Numbered from the stretch's first letter, positions 10,991 through 24,282 are shown. The stretch is DNA of 64,000 nt from Phylloscopus collybita (GCA_027886175.1 JAJNNQ010000002.1:11218001-11282000), one strand, 5' to 3'. Made by a program: numbers and translations. Notes: generated by a model from the sequence alone, not told the origin.

Positions 10991-13900
10991 CTCTACAGCC
11001 ATCTGCCACAGATTATATTTATCTCAACTTAAGACCTCACTAAAGAACAAGAGGAGAAATTTGATTAGGCTTTTGTGTGATGGCTACAAGGCCATTTGCC
11101 TGCTGAAAGGCAGACAGGCAGCTATTCCAGTGAAAAGGCCTGTTTTAGAAAGTAAAAAAGATAACTGAATAAAATGTGGATGCCATGAGAACACTCTAGG
11201 GGCTGCTAGTTGATTTGTCTTTCTACATCATTCATATCTTTTCTTCTCCCTCACCCCGCCTCTGTCCAATATGAAGATAGAAATTATAAACTGAGAGAAA
11301 CAAATACTTTGTGTAACTGAAGTTGTTCCATCAATTACAAAAAATCAAATGCAGAAAAGGAGAGATGATTAGAAAAATGTGAACCTTAGAGTCATATAAT
11401 ATATGGGACTTAAAGGATAAATTCTGTTTCTATTACAGGTTTACTTTCTTCTTTTTAAATTTTGCCAATTATTTTACATAAGGCCAATATTTGACAGTGT
11501 CATCAAGTCTGGGGTAGAGTATAAATAAGAAATAAGACAGGAAGCTTTCACAGAAATAATTTGTTTCCTAGAAGTGTATGACTAATCTCTTATATCCCAG
11601 CCAATTGAGCATTTTAAAATAATATTTTAAAATATTTTGTACAAGTTGCAAATTTGTTTAGAAGTGAAGACCAAGTGAATATAGAGATCACTTCAGACTT
11701 TTCTGTTTTGAAGTCTGTATTTCACTGTTCAAGCTATGTGAATACATATTTACTCATTCTGCCAACACATTTGACATTCCCTCCACTGAACTGTGGCTTC
11801 GCACACAAACACCTCTTGCTCTTCTGGAATTACCATTTTTGGAGGCTGGCTTGAAGCACAGAATGTGAGGAGGAAAAAGCTTTATCATTCACTTCAAAAA
11901 ACATAAGTACTGCAAGGAACGTCTGTCAGCCATGTGGTCATCCCCAGCCTAACTCAGGACCCAGCAAATGCAGTGGGCTGTGGTTGTTTGGATAATTCCT
12001 AATTAGGAAGGAACTCTGAATCCATGTGATAAAATATGACCTAGACTTGCTTTATATGGTGGAGAGGCAGAATTCATCATAGCTCTACTATGAGTTACTA
12101 AGTATAGCCCTTTCCTTTGCTTATTTTTCTGTTAGGATGTTGTACTGTTTCGTGCAATATCACAATACATGTGTAATGTCAATATATGCAATATATGTCA
12201 TCGAGACACAACTTTTTTTTTCTCTCTTTTTTTTTTTTTCTTTTTTTTTTTTTTAGGAAAACTGAGTTAGGCTGGAACAGAACAAAGTAGGATAAGTTTA
12301 GTTGTGATTGACTCAGAAACAAGCGCCCACACAGGTAAAAATATGATTTAAAAGTCTTCAAGCATGATACAATTGGAATATAGATGTCATTGGTTGTGAT
12401 TCTGCTGAAAGCTTTTTTATTAAGTACTTGAGACCTATACTGGTTTATGTAACACCAGAAATGGACTCTGATTTCTTACCTTTACACCAAATGAGTTACC
12501 CTATATATCACCTTCAAAACACATAACAAACTCCTTGCTATAATGAAAAATGCCCATAATTCCTAATAAATTTAGGGATCACCTCTCCCTAGCTCCACTC
12601 CTTGTCTAGTCCAATTTCTGCAGGAACTTTCGCCTGTCAGCTTATATTTATATCATAGTTTCAGAAAGCAATGAAGATTAAAGGAGAAATATCAAATAGA
12701 TAATATTCCCCCCCCCCCTTTTTTTTTCCTCTGTATCTTGGCAAATTAATTATTCCTTTGGGGAAATAAAACAGAACAATAAATTTGTACCCATTTCCAT
12801 AGTAAGTGAAAGATGATTTTCAATTTAAGAGAAAGAAAAGTCAGCTGAAACCCACTCTTTCTATTCTGGTAGACACCATTTTGAAAAAGCAAAGCAGTTT
12901 TTTACATAGAAATAAATTCTTACATTGTAAGGCATTGATATAGTTCTTCTCTGGTATGACTTTTTGGGGGAAGAAAAAACCCCACAAAAACACTCACAAC
13001 AAAATATAATAAAAAACCTCTAACCAAGAAACAAAACCAACTATAAAGGCTCCAAATTTAAGTTACAGATGTTAGAATTTTGCCATGCCAGAAATAATAT
13101 ATTTGCTTTACATGTGCTCTTTGCCACACTGACATTTGTTAGTTCAGGATATAGTATAAGGGAGAAACTCCCTTTTTGACACTCCAGGCTGCTCTGTCTG
13201 TGACTGCTGAGCAAGTAAATCTCTGCTGTTGATTTTTTTCCCTTTCAGTATAAGGCCCTTCTTGGTGCAAGATGACTAAATGACAAGTTTTCATTAGCAG
13301 TTTATCACAGAAATTAGCCCCATGCACCATTTTTGCAGAAATTACAATCTAGCAAGGTTCCATCCACTAATTTTCAATGGTGCCAGGAGAATTTCAAGAT
13401 ACTCTGTATACTGAAACACAACACATTTTGGCCAGCACTTCAGAATCTTCTAATCCTTCTGCAATTGCCTGTGTTTCTCCTAAAGGTGCAGAAAACTTAT
13501 TTTTCTTCCATGCAATATAATAAAGCTTCTAGAAAGCAAAATAGCTTATAGAATCTGTGCTTGTTTAATTAGAGTCATTGCTTTTAAATTGGAAAATACA
13601 AGAATTTTAGTTTTGCACTAAAATACCAATATCATCTATTTTTAAATAACTGTAGATTTCAATGGTATATAAAGAAAAGATTTCATAGCAGGAAATACTC
13701 ATGCTTCCAAATGGTTAAAAAATAGTTTAGCCTTCAGGTATCCCAAGGTCAAGAATCTTTCTATGGCAAATGCACAGTTGAGTGTTATAGAAAAAAAGTA
13801 CAGCAAAAATAATACAGACAGTTTTGAGAAATATGAAAAATATCTCTCACATTGTTAAAGAAATAAACAGTAGAAAAACACAGCCACTGCTGAGTGTTTT

Positions 13901-14524
13901 TCAAGAGGTGAAACATTTCTGAACGTGGAATAATTCTCCTGCATTTTTTCACATACAATATGCAGTGAGGGATACTTAAACAGAAACAGATTTTGCCATT
14001 AATAATGGCTACAAATAGGGGCTTTTCCTCTTTCTTGTTTTTTATTAGTTACTTCACTGCTTAAAACAGTGTCCTTGGGGCAAGGACCTGGTTTCAAGCT
14101 TCAAGTTAGCTCTGTATCACTAATGAATACTTTGAAAACATTACTTAAGACCGATTTGTCAAAAAGAAACGGCCTATCATTCAAAGTAAAACACATTATG
14201 AATTACTTCATTAATTTTCTTGCAGTCTGGTCAGATTTATTTTCACATCTCCGTGTGTCAATTTATCTTTGAAAACTGACACTTTGGTTTATTTCCAATT
14301 CAATTTTGAAACAGTTCTTCTGATTTTCAGGTATCATCACTATATATGTATGTGTGTACATATATATATTAGCTTTTTTTTTTTTTTTTTTAGATATTCA
14401 GGACATTGAGTTAATAACAGGAAGACAGGAAGGTGGCTCCCTGTGAGATGATGTTGGTTTGCACAGTACATATAAATCATTTCTCATTTGACTCAGAAGA
14501 GCTTTGCTAGACAGCCTGCTAGAT
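10991..14524. other. Unassigned AT-rich sequence with homopolymer tracts
   Basis: No gene is recognised. A T-rich pyrimidine tract lies at 12211-12255. It is followed by AG and so resembles a splice acceptor, but no coding sequence follows. A C11 then T10 run spans 12708-12728. A TA/TG-rich run spans 14341-14369 and T18 spans 14374-14391. Confidence 0.5.
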
Positions 14525-15085
14525 TTGGCTGGGGTAGAGTTAATTTTCTTCCCAGTAGCTGGTATGGGGCTGTGTTTTGGATTTGTGCTGGAGGCAGTGT
14601 TGATGATTCAGGGATGTTGTGGTTACTGCTGAGCTACTCCTGAGTGACACTGAGCTCTGCCTCTCCACCAGCGAGGAGACTGGGAGTGCACAAGAGACTG
14701 GGCAGGGACCCAGCTGACCCCACCTGAGCCAAGGGGTATCCCACACCATCTGGCTTCACTGTATGAATCTGAGGGAAGAAGGAGGAAGCCGTGTGTGTGT
14801 TGGGAGAGCGTGTGTGTTCAGAATGTTGGCGTTTGTCATCCCAAGTCACCATCACAAGTGATGGAGCCCTGCTGTCCTGGGGATGGCTGAACAGCTGCCT
14901 GCCCTTGGGAAATGGTGAATGAATTCCTTGTTTTGCTTTGCTTGTGTACACAGTTTTTGCTTTGCTTGTTAAACTCTCTTTACCTCCACCCAGGAGTTTT
15001 CTCACTTTTACCCTTCCAATTCTCTTCCCTATCCCACCAGAAAGGAGGAAGAGAGGCTGCATGGGGCTGGGATTAAATCACAACA
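14525..15085 (+). mobile_element. Solo LTR of an avian ERVL-class endogenous retrovirus (decayed)
   Basis: About 560 bp match, from memory, a long terminal repeat family common in bird genomes and attributed to class III (ERVL-like) endogenous retroviruses. Family-typical blocks appear in the expected order: the 5' segment at 14527-14600, a block starting CACCAGCGAGGAG near 14667, a GATGGAGCCCTGCT block near 14860, a GAATTCCTTGTTTTGC block near 14918, and a GAGTTTTCTCACTTTTACCC block near 14994. No gag, pol or env sequence flanks it, so it is a solo LTR left by recombination between two LTRs. It is decayed: the TATA region near 14760 is disrupted, the poly-A signal near 14968 reads GTTAAA, and part of the 5' half seems deleted. 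The family is fairly sure; exact termini and target-site duplication are not resolved. Confidence 0.85.
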
Positions 15086-17580
15086 CTCAGTGAGACAGTA
15101 AATGCAAACAAATTTTCAAGATTTGTGAGGGAAATCAATAAACAAGGAATGGTGTCTATAAAATATCTTAATAATCCATTCATTTACAAATTCGTGGCAA
15201 TATTCAATTGTTTTTGGTATTCTCATAAAATACATTCATCCAGAAAAAAAAGGAGAGTACATTAAATGTTGATAAATTATATTCATGACCCAAAAGCTCA
15301 TAGTCTATTTCATGCTTTTGGTGATTAACCTGAGGGGTGCACAGTGTCACCTACAGTACTATGTAAATGTGCTTCAGTGTAATGTAGTTCAATTCAAACT
15401 CCTACTACTTAAGCATTCATTTAATATAGATAACAAGGATGTGTACTATTTAAAAAAATTGGTTTGACAATATCTCCATACATTTTCTCTTTTTCTAAAA
15501 AGCAAAAGAAGTGCCAAACAATTGTTGTTATTAGATTTGAAACATGGAAATATTTGTGAACCCACTCACTCAAGACAAAACTTTTCTTTCCAAAAATAGC
15601 AAGAACATTTTAAATAATTTCTGCATGTGTGTTCTTTTTTTCCATGACTTTTCATCCCTGTTAACATCTCCACACAATTTGTCATGTAGCATGGAAAATG
15701 ATAGGTCAATTTCCAGACTTTAGTATTAAATGACCAAGGAGGAAGGTAATATTGAAATATCTATTATTTTCTTTTCCATGCTTTTGTTTTCTGTAGGGAT
15801 TTGAACAACAGAATAGAGCTGGATGTTTAACCTATAACACCTTCTTCATATCACTGAATGTTGTTTTCTTAAGTATTACAAAGGACAATCAACTGTTTTG
15901 TAGGAACTTTTTCACTCCCAGGTATGCTGAAGAGGAAGGCAGTAACTCTAATCAGAAAACTAAGAGGAAAAAGAATATATATGTGTATATATATTTATAT
16001 ATATGTATATGTTGAGTGCAAGACTTCATGAAAACATGGAACCAGAAGGCAGAGAAAGAGAGAAAAGTAAGGTAAATGTTTCTTGGATAAATCCAAGTGG
16101 TCAGTCATGTCTCAGAGCACATTGACACTCCCTCTGACTTTGCAGTCTGAGCACACATCTGTTGATCATGGTATCTTGCCTACCTGGAGAGACATACTTA
16201 CCTTGTAGATGTCCTTTCCCTTAAAAAGAATTTAAAGAAAGCAGTTCACATACAGCACAGTTGGCCTTAAATACAACACAGTACCAATTCATGAGATAGG
16301 CTCAGGATTTAACTCCTGTATCAGAGGAAAAAAAGCTATTCCGTACTTGTAGATCTTTTTCGTGTGTTCTTGTTACCTTTTCCTGACTAAGCAAGTCCAC
16401 AAGTCTCTCAGTGTGCACATAATATGATCCAAGATAAGTTTCCAGCTCTGATTTTGGTATTTATTCTTTATTTTTCACTCACATCTCCCAGAGACATACT
16501 TGGTAGGGCTGTTTTCCAATTCAATGCCATTGCTACTTTAACGAATTATGATAAATTGCTGTAACAGTGGCAAGCAGGCAAGTAAGTAATTCTTTAAAGA
16601 AGGGGGCTCATCTTAGACTACTTTCTTAAAATGCTGCTTCATTACTCAACCCTGGGGCTACCTGTAGGGTAATCCCAAGAGCTCCTAAGGTGAATAATGG
16701 AAAGATTCTTTGTAAGTAGGATTTATCAAGATCTGCTAAATTTAGGCAACTCTTATAAATTTAGTACAGCTCTAGGGTTGAATTAGTCTCAAATAATTTT
16801 ATTTGGTCAAAAATACAGGACTCCAGTGTTAGTTGTTCCATAGTCAATGGAAAAAGTTTCCTCCTAGAAGATATTTCACCCTATCTATTTTAGACTTATA
16901 TCTAAAGATGTATGATTGAGCTTTTGGAGATGTTTGTACCTCTATGGTGACTGTAGCACAGACTGCACATTTTAATTACTATAGTTAAGGTCTAAATATA
17001 CATATAGGTTCTATATAGGCCTAAATTCCTTAGTCAGAGCACCTTAAACACCTACAAAAAAATCTGCCAGTTTCAAGGCAACTAGTTCACTTAAGATTTT
17101 CTTTGTTGTCATCACTTTGTTGTTCTTTATTTCTTTTAACATTTCACCAGAGAATTATTCAGAGACCAAAACTAAGTGCAGGCAATTGTCATAACTTGGT
17201 CAAATTGATGCAGAGTTTGGAGAGAAGCTTCAATTAGCCTTGGCAAAAGCTGCTTACAAGACAGAGAAGTTTAAATTTGGTGAACATAGCAACACCCAAG
17301 ACCAAGCATCCTGAGAAATGTAGCTATGAAATTAGCCTTTTGAGATCTTGCATGTCAGTCAGGGGAAGTGGTTCAGATGTACAGTGTTCAATACAGTCAC
17401 AATAGTTCAGTTTCTCTCAAGAATAAAAAAAAAATCAAATATTCAGGGACAACATGAATATTATGTTGATTATCTGCATCATAAAGTGGAAAGTGTATTG
17501 TAATTTCCTTTGGCAGCGTGCTTAGCATAGGAGGAGGAATCTCAAAGGAACAGTGTTCTGTCTGACCATACGCATGAATA
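15086..17580. other. Unassigned AT-rich sequence with a TA-rich microsatellite
   Basis: A TATATG-type simple repeat lies at 15975-16012. No gene, RNA or interspersed repeat is recognised in the rest. Confidence 0.5.
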
Positions 17581-17613
17581 GATGGCTGTCAAGTTTATAC
17601 TGCATTGTCTTCA

Positions 17614-17632
17614 GGCTGGCATCATGCCAGCC
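17614..17632. promoter_or_regulatory. Palindromic NFI-type site
   Basis: GGCTGGCAT (17614-17622) and ATGCCAGCC (17624-17632) are perfect inverted arms around one base. The centre contains TGGC-N5-GCCA at 17617-17629, the exact core spacing of a full nuclear factor I dimer site. The outer T and A of the strongest NFI consensus are replaced by C and G. Binding is an inference. Confidence 0.35.
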
Positions 17633-17879
17633 CTCAGGCAGGCAGAAGGAAGATATATGTGGAAAGAGGTAGTCAAATTGCTTCCCTATGGCTGCTTTAT
17701 AAACATACATATGTTAAACACATTTATTAGGGCAATCAGCAGCAGCAAGTGCAAGGGCCCTTCTTCTCCCTCATGAGGGATAGTTGTTGCTTACATAGGA
17801 GTGAGAAGTTGGAAGCCAGCCCAGAAATCTGGAAAGCATATTATGCTGGATTCCCCATGGAGGATCACTTTGCTGCCAA

Positions 17880-18235
17880 CATATCTTGCTCTGGGGTTTC
17901 GACACGCCATCAATCTGGAACCTGGCAGCCACCATCTCCCAGCTCACCTCGGCTCATGCAGTGAGCAGACACAGTGCAACTATTTGTCTCAGGTTGCAGC
18001 CCAGCTACTCATGGAAGGGAAGGAGGAGGACGGGAAACAGAACCCCTCCGGTGGAGCTGCGGTCAGCGCTGCGCAGCTGCAGCAAGCTGCCATTGCACCA
18101 ACACGGCCGGTGGGAGGACATGCCCGCTGCTCCTTGTGGGGCCACAAGCCATGGCAAGTGCTGCTCTTTGCACTGAGATATTGCCCTGAGCAAGCAGGAA
18201 GAGGGGGAGGAGGAGGAGGAGGAGGAAGAACATGA
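17880..18235. other. GC-richer unassigned segment ending in a (GGA)n repeat
   Basis: This segment is clearly more GC-rich than its surroundings and has scattered CpGs (for example near 18030-18070 and 18105-18130). It ends in a GGA-type purine repeat at about 18201-18230. Four overlapping frames are open, mostly because stop codons are rare in GC-rich DNA. I do not recognise a protein or repeat family; it could be a small regulatory element, an old repeat or a non-coding exon. Confidence 0.35.
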
Positions 18236-21200
18236 CTGTAGCTTTCAGACGAAGCGCTGTCAATTACTTTTCAGCATAAGCTGTGCTAATGGATTTAAGA
18301 CTCCAGAGAATTTTACAAATCTCAATTAAATCTCAAATAACTTCCACTTATGAATGCAGCTGTTGTTCAGAGAGCATTGTACTCCTTGTGGGAAGGAAGT
18401 TACTGATCTCTTATCCTGGAGACCTTGACAAATGTGAAGGGAATATCAGAGATCCCCATTACATTGGCCAGGGACAGTAGATGGAGTCAGCACTTTCCCA
18501 GCATGGCCAGCCCTGCCCACATTCACACAGTGGGGGGTTCTTACAGCCCTAGATGGAGATCAGGTTGCCTGTTTTGCCCTTGCTCCCCTCCTCCTTGCTC
18601 TATTTCCGTGGCATGTTCCCAGGGGCATAGGAAAGAACCTGAGGTAACCAAAGGAGCTACAACTTTAAGAGCTAGCAGAATCAAATTCTTGATTTTCTTT
18701 CTCTTCCACAACAGCAGCTGATTATGCTCCTCATTTTAGTTGTGTTTATGACTCCTGTTTGACCCTCCTGAGACTAAAGCCCCTGGCAGTATAATTATTT
18801 TGGTGAAGAACTGCTACCCAGCCATTAGTACAGTTGCAAACACTTGTTTTAGCTTTAGTCCCAGCCACTCAAATTAATGCATTAACATGCACTGAAATTT
18901 TTCTCTAGCTCAAGGCAAGTCATTACAGTCGTTGTCTGCTTGCAATAAACCTGCTCCGTCTCTCACTTCATAGCAAATGTAGACTTTGAAAATTATGCAC
19001 AGAAATAGGCACTGGCTGTGCAATGCAGTTATGAGAGTGACCAAAGTTTGTACTTTCAATTAATCTAAAACAAAGAGTGGGAAGTGGTGCATTGGACGGC
19101 AAGCGCTGTTCCACCACAGCAACACCAAGTTACTTTTATATCTTTGTAGCCTACTTATGATTTTCACACTTTTAATTTCACACTATGAATTGGAGTGTGA
19201 AGCTGGAAGCAAACCTGTGCTGGAGGTTTAAGGCAAGGCAACACACAGGCAGAGCTCAGTCCTCTGCTCGTTCTTCGAGACAGATGGGTGTGAGGTAGCT
19301 TCAGTTTGAAGCCCATCCAGTTGCATTAACTCATGCTGTGATTGAGCTAATTAGTTCTACTAAAATCTTGAATCTGACAGTGCCCAGCTGGGGAGGCATG
19401 GCCTGAGAAAGGTGGATCCAGCTCAACCCCCAAAGCTCTATAGTAATTCAAATGAACTTTTTTTTTTTTTTTTCCCCTTTTTTTAATATGAAATGCAAGC
19501 CTGGGAATCAGATCTGTAGTGGGGCACATTGATTTAAATCTGATGCCTGCTGCAATAAACAGACTACTCCAAGAGATTAATCTTTTCCTCTTTCCAAAAG
19601 AGAGAAACTAAATGAAAACAAAAAATTCCTGACATGTGACTAACTAAAAGTATAAGAAGTGGGGGAGAAGGTTTCCCCATTTTGTTACTAGATATCAGCA
19701 GTGAATTACCTAATTTTGATATACGTGTAGCCATAGGCTGTGTCTGACATTTAAAAATGGTCTCATTTTAAAATATATGCTCAGGACAGGAATCATCTCA
19801 TGTAGTATACGCCTTACAGGAAAACAGGAAAATAGTGAGTTTGCATGGGAATTCTCTGTTAAAATCAGGAACTGCCTTTTCTTCCTACACTGCCTTGAGT
19901 GTTTTAGAGATAACTCATTTTTTCTGCTCAATAGTTCAGGCTAAAAGCAGTAACACACAAAAAATAAAGATGTCTTCATCAGTTGCCAGCCTCTCTAGAC
20001 ACTTCTTGTGCATATTGTCACTCACAAATACGTGAAGGAAAATTTTAGAAATATAGAATCATGCCGATCATTCAAGGCCCTTGGCTTCTATCTTTTTCTC
20101 TGCCTAAGTATACACATGCACACTTAGACAATTTATGGGTAACAGAAGTGGAAAAAGAGAACTTTAAGTAAATTTTCAATTTGCTTCCTACACTTGCATC
20201 TGGATTCATGTCTGAATTATAAAGATGCTTTTTTACCCCAATTGAAAAGTTTCATGTTTTGGTTCCAGGAGGTGTGTAGTTTAGATTATCGATATTTTAA
20301 TTTTTTTTAGGAAATAGGCACTATTTATAAAAAAAGTCTAAAGAATGAGAAGATGCAAGAAAGACCTTAGAAAGTAGCCCTGGATGTATTTAGAAGCTTT
20401 CAAAAGGTCAGTGTATGGATTTGAGAATTTTGAATTAGAAATGAAAGGTTTATAATGGAACTGGGTGACATCAGTGCAAATCTTACAGTAGTGATTATTC
20501 TTAATTTATTTTTTGTTCAGAACAAAATTGGTTTCTTGTAATGAGATCTGTGGGAATTTCAAAATTCAATTTCAGTTAAGCTTCTGCCAGATGAAAACTA
20601 TAAAATTTGAAGTTTAAAGTTACAGGATAAAAATGCTTCTGTAGAGGCTGAACTTTGTCTTGAAATTAGTATGTATGGTGAGCCAAAAAAATTTTACATT
20701 TTGTATGTAGCTAATAACATGCAGGAGTAATGAGTCTTCGGTTAAAGATAAATTTTATCTCCCCCTGCAATTCCAAAGATAAAATTCACCCTTCTAAAAG
20801 AAACAGATGCTTTAAAAGAAGTAAATGCCCTTGAAATGTACAGAAGACACATTTTACCTTAGAGTAGGGGATCCTTTTCTCTTTGAAACAAAGATAGGAA
20901 TGAAGGAATAGTAAAGGTAAAACTCGAGGCCCTTCATTGATGTAATTTCTTGTAATTTCATGAACTTTAGGTCATCAGTGTTAATTTACAGTAAGAAATG
21001 TTGTTTTATGCACTGAAAAACATATTTTAAATAATTCCCATGACACTGAACTTTAGAAGAGTCCATGGGTCCTTTTGGTCCTTAAAATAGTTTGCCCTTA
21101 AACCTCAAAATCATTTTATGTCAAAAAGGCTTACAAAAAGACTATTATTCATCTTTGGTGTAGGAATTTTATGTCTATTTTTTAAAGGAATCCTGAAATG

Positions 21201-23217
21201 GAAGCTTAATTATAACTGACTTAATGTTGGCATGTTCTATTTTACAGCTTATAAAAACTCCTGAAGATAGTGTTAATAAGAAACAGCTGTAGAGTCAATT
21301 TCTTTTTCATATGTTTTTCATGCCATCAGAAACTTACTTTTCAAATTTTTATATATAGTGTCCACAGATTTGACTGAGTTGCTTTTGAAAGTTGTCCCCC
21401 AAAAATTTTTTAGAAATTTCAGGCTCTGGACGGGAGGCACTTTTAGATACTAAATAAGCATCCAGGCTGACTTCACATAAGCATGAAGTGATGTACCATT
21501 GAGAAGTGTGTCTAATATACCAACCTATCTGCCATTTTCAAATTTCTCCCCAAATCTGTGTATCTCATTTTGTAGAGTTTTTTGAGATGTCTTTGTTTTC
21601 TACGTACATATTTAGTTTTTCTTCTCACAGAAATATCACAGAGAAATCAATATCTTTTTTAGTATCTTTCTTATACAGACATCAAAAAGTTCCCTCTGTC
21701 TCAGCATCTGCCTCACTGCTAGTGACCAGCTCACTTGCTTCTTCCTCCCTTAGGTGAGAGAAGAGCAGCTCCCTCCAAGCTCTAGGGAGGCCTCCTTGCC
21801 TCCGTGACTTCAACTTTACATTACAAATAAGCTCAACAACCTTCCACTGCCAAAAATCTTTCTGTCCCCCTTTCCTTCCTTGCTGCTCCTTTCTTCATCT
21901 CTTCCCGCCAGAGGAAATTAACAGTAACCCAATTCCTGTTCTTTAGATATTCCACTGCATCATTTTTTCCCAAACTGACCAAGTTTTCACATCCAAACCG
22001 CACAACTGATGCTGAATTCAGACTTTCATTTAGACTTTGGTGGCTTTGACACAAAAGCCTTGTTGGATAGTATTATTCACAGTATCAGCCCCCAGTGTCT
22101 CCATCTATGATTCAAATGGTTCTCACTATGTGAACCTTGAATGCTTTAATTCCTTTCACTACAAACTGCTGCACAGGACTCTGGTTATGGACTCCTTTTC
22201 ATGCTTCACAGCTGCTTGGATGATTTCTGACACAACTCCGATTTCCCTGTCTGCTGACGATATGTAGAGACATGTCTCTTGTTTGGACTGCTCCCGTTCA
22301 GTGCAGTCTCAGGCTGCCTCTGATGCCTCCTCACAGCTATTTAGCTATGAACTCAAGCACAGCAGGGCTAAAAATGTGCTACTCCAAGCCCTCACTTGGA
22401 CTCATTTCTGCTTGATTATGCTAAACGGTAATGAACCATCCTGCAAGTCACTGCAGTCTGGGAAAACTCCCCAGTAGGTTTTCCACTAGATTCTTTTACC
22501 AGGGTATGTTTAATACTCAAAGACTCATTTCTAAATAACTTCGCAAAGACACAGCATTTCATATCCTCTCATTTCCACCCAGACTCTCACTCCTTCCCTT
22601 CTCAGTTACCTCAGTATTTTCCCCTCATACAGTCACACTCAGGCTATGCCTCTGCATACTAATCCAGGATGACTTTGCAAAGGCAGCTTTCCTGGTGTGC
22701 TGCTTTATTTCCATCCCCCCATTTTGATTTTTATGTCTACCAGAATCCCAGCCTGTTTTGTATCAGACATGAGCCATTTGTCCTCAAGTCCTCAAAAAGT
22801 ATTTTTCAAACTTGAACCACAAAAGACATTGTTCTAGCTTTGGAGCTTTGTTCAATTTTTTTGAAACATCTTCCAAATCATCTGTCCCACCTTACTGCAT
22901 TTGCTGTTTGAGTTTAATGGTCTCATGACTTATATACGAGTTGTGCAAGCACCACTGAGGTCAAAAGCTGACAGAGTGTGTGGATGCATTTTTTCCTAAG
23001 CACTCCTTCTGAATTGCCTATATCTCACAGAAGGGAAGAGAAACAAAGCACCTATGTCGACTGGAGCAGTTTACATGTGTTTAGTTTCAGATCAGGAATA
23101 CCAAATTTCCTCTGAGGCTGGGTTTATACAACCAGATACAAATATGTCAGCATACATTCAAACAGCATAAACATTATAGTCATATGCAATTACAGTTGAT
23201 TTTTTAACGTATGAAAA
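18236..23217. other. Unassigned AT-rich sequence
   Basis: No gene is recognised. A T16 run at 19458-19473 passes into a further T/C tract to 19485. The part at 18740-19000 has repeat-free, balanced composition that could mark a conserved element, without firm support. Open frames at 21506-21757 and 22037-22267 (plus) and 21833-22054 (minus) have no recognisable domain. Confidence 0.45.
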
Positions 23218-23250
23218 CACTTCCCTTCTAATTATCTAGAAAGGGAAGTG
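23218..23250. repeat. Inverted repeat, 13-bp stem with single-base bulge
   Basis: CACTTCCCTT (23218-23227) and AAGGGAAGTG (23241-23250) pair perfectly. Three more pairs (CTA at 23228-23230 with TAG at 23237-23239) extend the stem past a bulged A at 23240, leaving a 6-nt loop. The TTCC cores in opposite orientation could also be a pair of ETS-type sites. Confidence 0.45.
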
Positions 23251-24180
23251 CCTGTATGGAGACACTTGATTTTACTATGGACATAGGGATTCTGGCAAGT
23301 CTTGCACCTGAATTTCCTGACTTAGTTACGTGCCTAAAATTATGTGAACATCTTGGATCTTACAGATTTCTGTGGAACTGGTATCAAACATTATTTTCAT
23401 TGCTTTTTGTGAAACAAAATATTTTCTAAAAAACTGAATATTCAGAATTGCTTCCTTTTTTTCTGTAGACAGAAGTCACTGCATACAGGACTCTCAGTTG
23501 TGTGTTGTCTGAGTTTCAATCAGATGTGGTTCATTGTCTACCTGGTGCTGCTTTTCCATAATAATTATGTTCATGTTGGGTTTGTGAATATCTACATCTG
23601 CACAGTATTTTCTCTCTCTTTCTCTCTTTCTACAAAACGAAAAAACTACTTTTTTGCCTAGAAACTTTGGCTTCAGCTGAAGTGAAATTTATATGATAGT
23701 CTAAATCTTTCAACATTCAATTAACTTTATCATTTATTATTGTGATTTTAGATTTAAAAAACCTTGGAAAAATAGCTTTTCTTTCTTAATGGATTAAATT
23801 CTCATGGTATATATATAGGCATATATTTAGGAGTCTTCTGGTCTTGATAATTGATGTAACTTCAGGTATCAAATATTCAAAAATTAGGAGAACACTTGAG
23901 AATAAAACTAAACCAAATTATTTTCTTCCCTCTTTATCCCAAAGCCTGTTTTTATTTCTGTTTTCCATATTGCACAGGCTTATATATATATATGTATTTT
24001 AAATGTCGTTTTGGAAAACGCAAGTTGCAGGCTGCTTCTTTTAATTTTCCACAGTATTTATGCTGCTAGACTAGAGATAAGGGAATTAAAAAAGATACAG
24101 AACCAATCTTTTGCAGAAGGAAAGAAATTTTTTTTCTGTGTGTATATGTCCTTTTTGGTTTAATTGCATGTCTGCACTTT
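23251..24180. other. Unassigned AT-rich sequence
   Basis: Nothing is recognised beyond short (TA)n runs near 23809-23826 and 23981-23995. Confidence 0.5.
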
Positions 24181-24282
24181 CAGTCACGACTAGAAGTGCT
24201 GAATTACCCCAAGAGAAGAGAGCTTGCTTTGCAGTCATGACTAAAAGTGCTGAATTATCCCTGGAGAAGAAAGCTCACTTTT
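24181..24282 (+). repeat. Two-copy 51-bp tandem duplication
   Basis: The unit at 24181-24231 is repeated at 24232-24282 with 9 mismatches in 51 bp (about 82% identity). Both units share CAGTCA at the start and AGTGCTGAATTA in the middle. Because 51 is a multiple of three, the plus frame at 24111-24413 stays open through both copies and encodes a 17-residue repeat containing SAEL. No domain is recognised, so coding function is doubtful. Confidence 0.8.

Noticed and set aside
12211..12258. Polypyrimidine tract followed by AG resembling a splice acceptor
   Set aside because: No coding frame or plausible exon follows; homopolymer T tracts ending in AG are common in AT-rich DNA.
14540..15062. Minus-strand frames of 69 and 142 residues
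   Set aside because: They lie within the solo LTR, which is non-coding, and have no homology to retroviral proteins.
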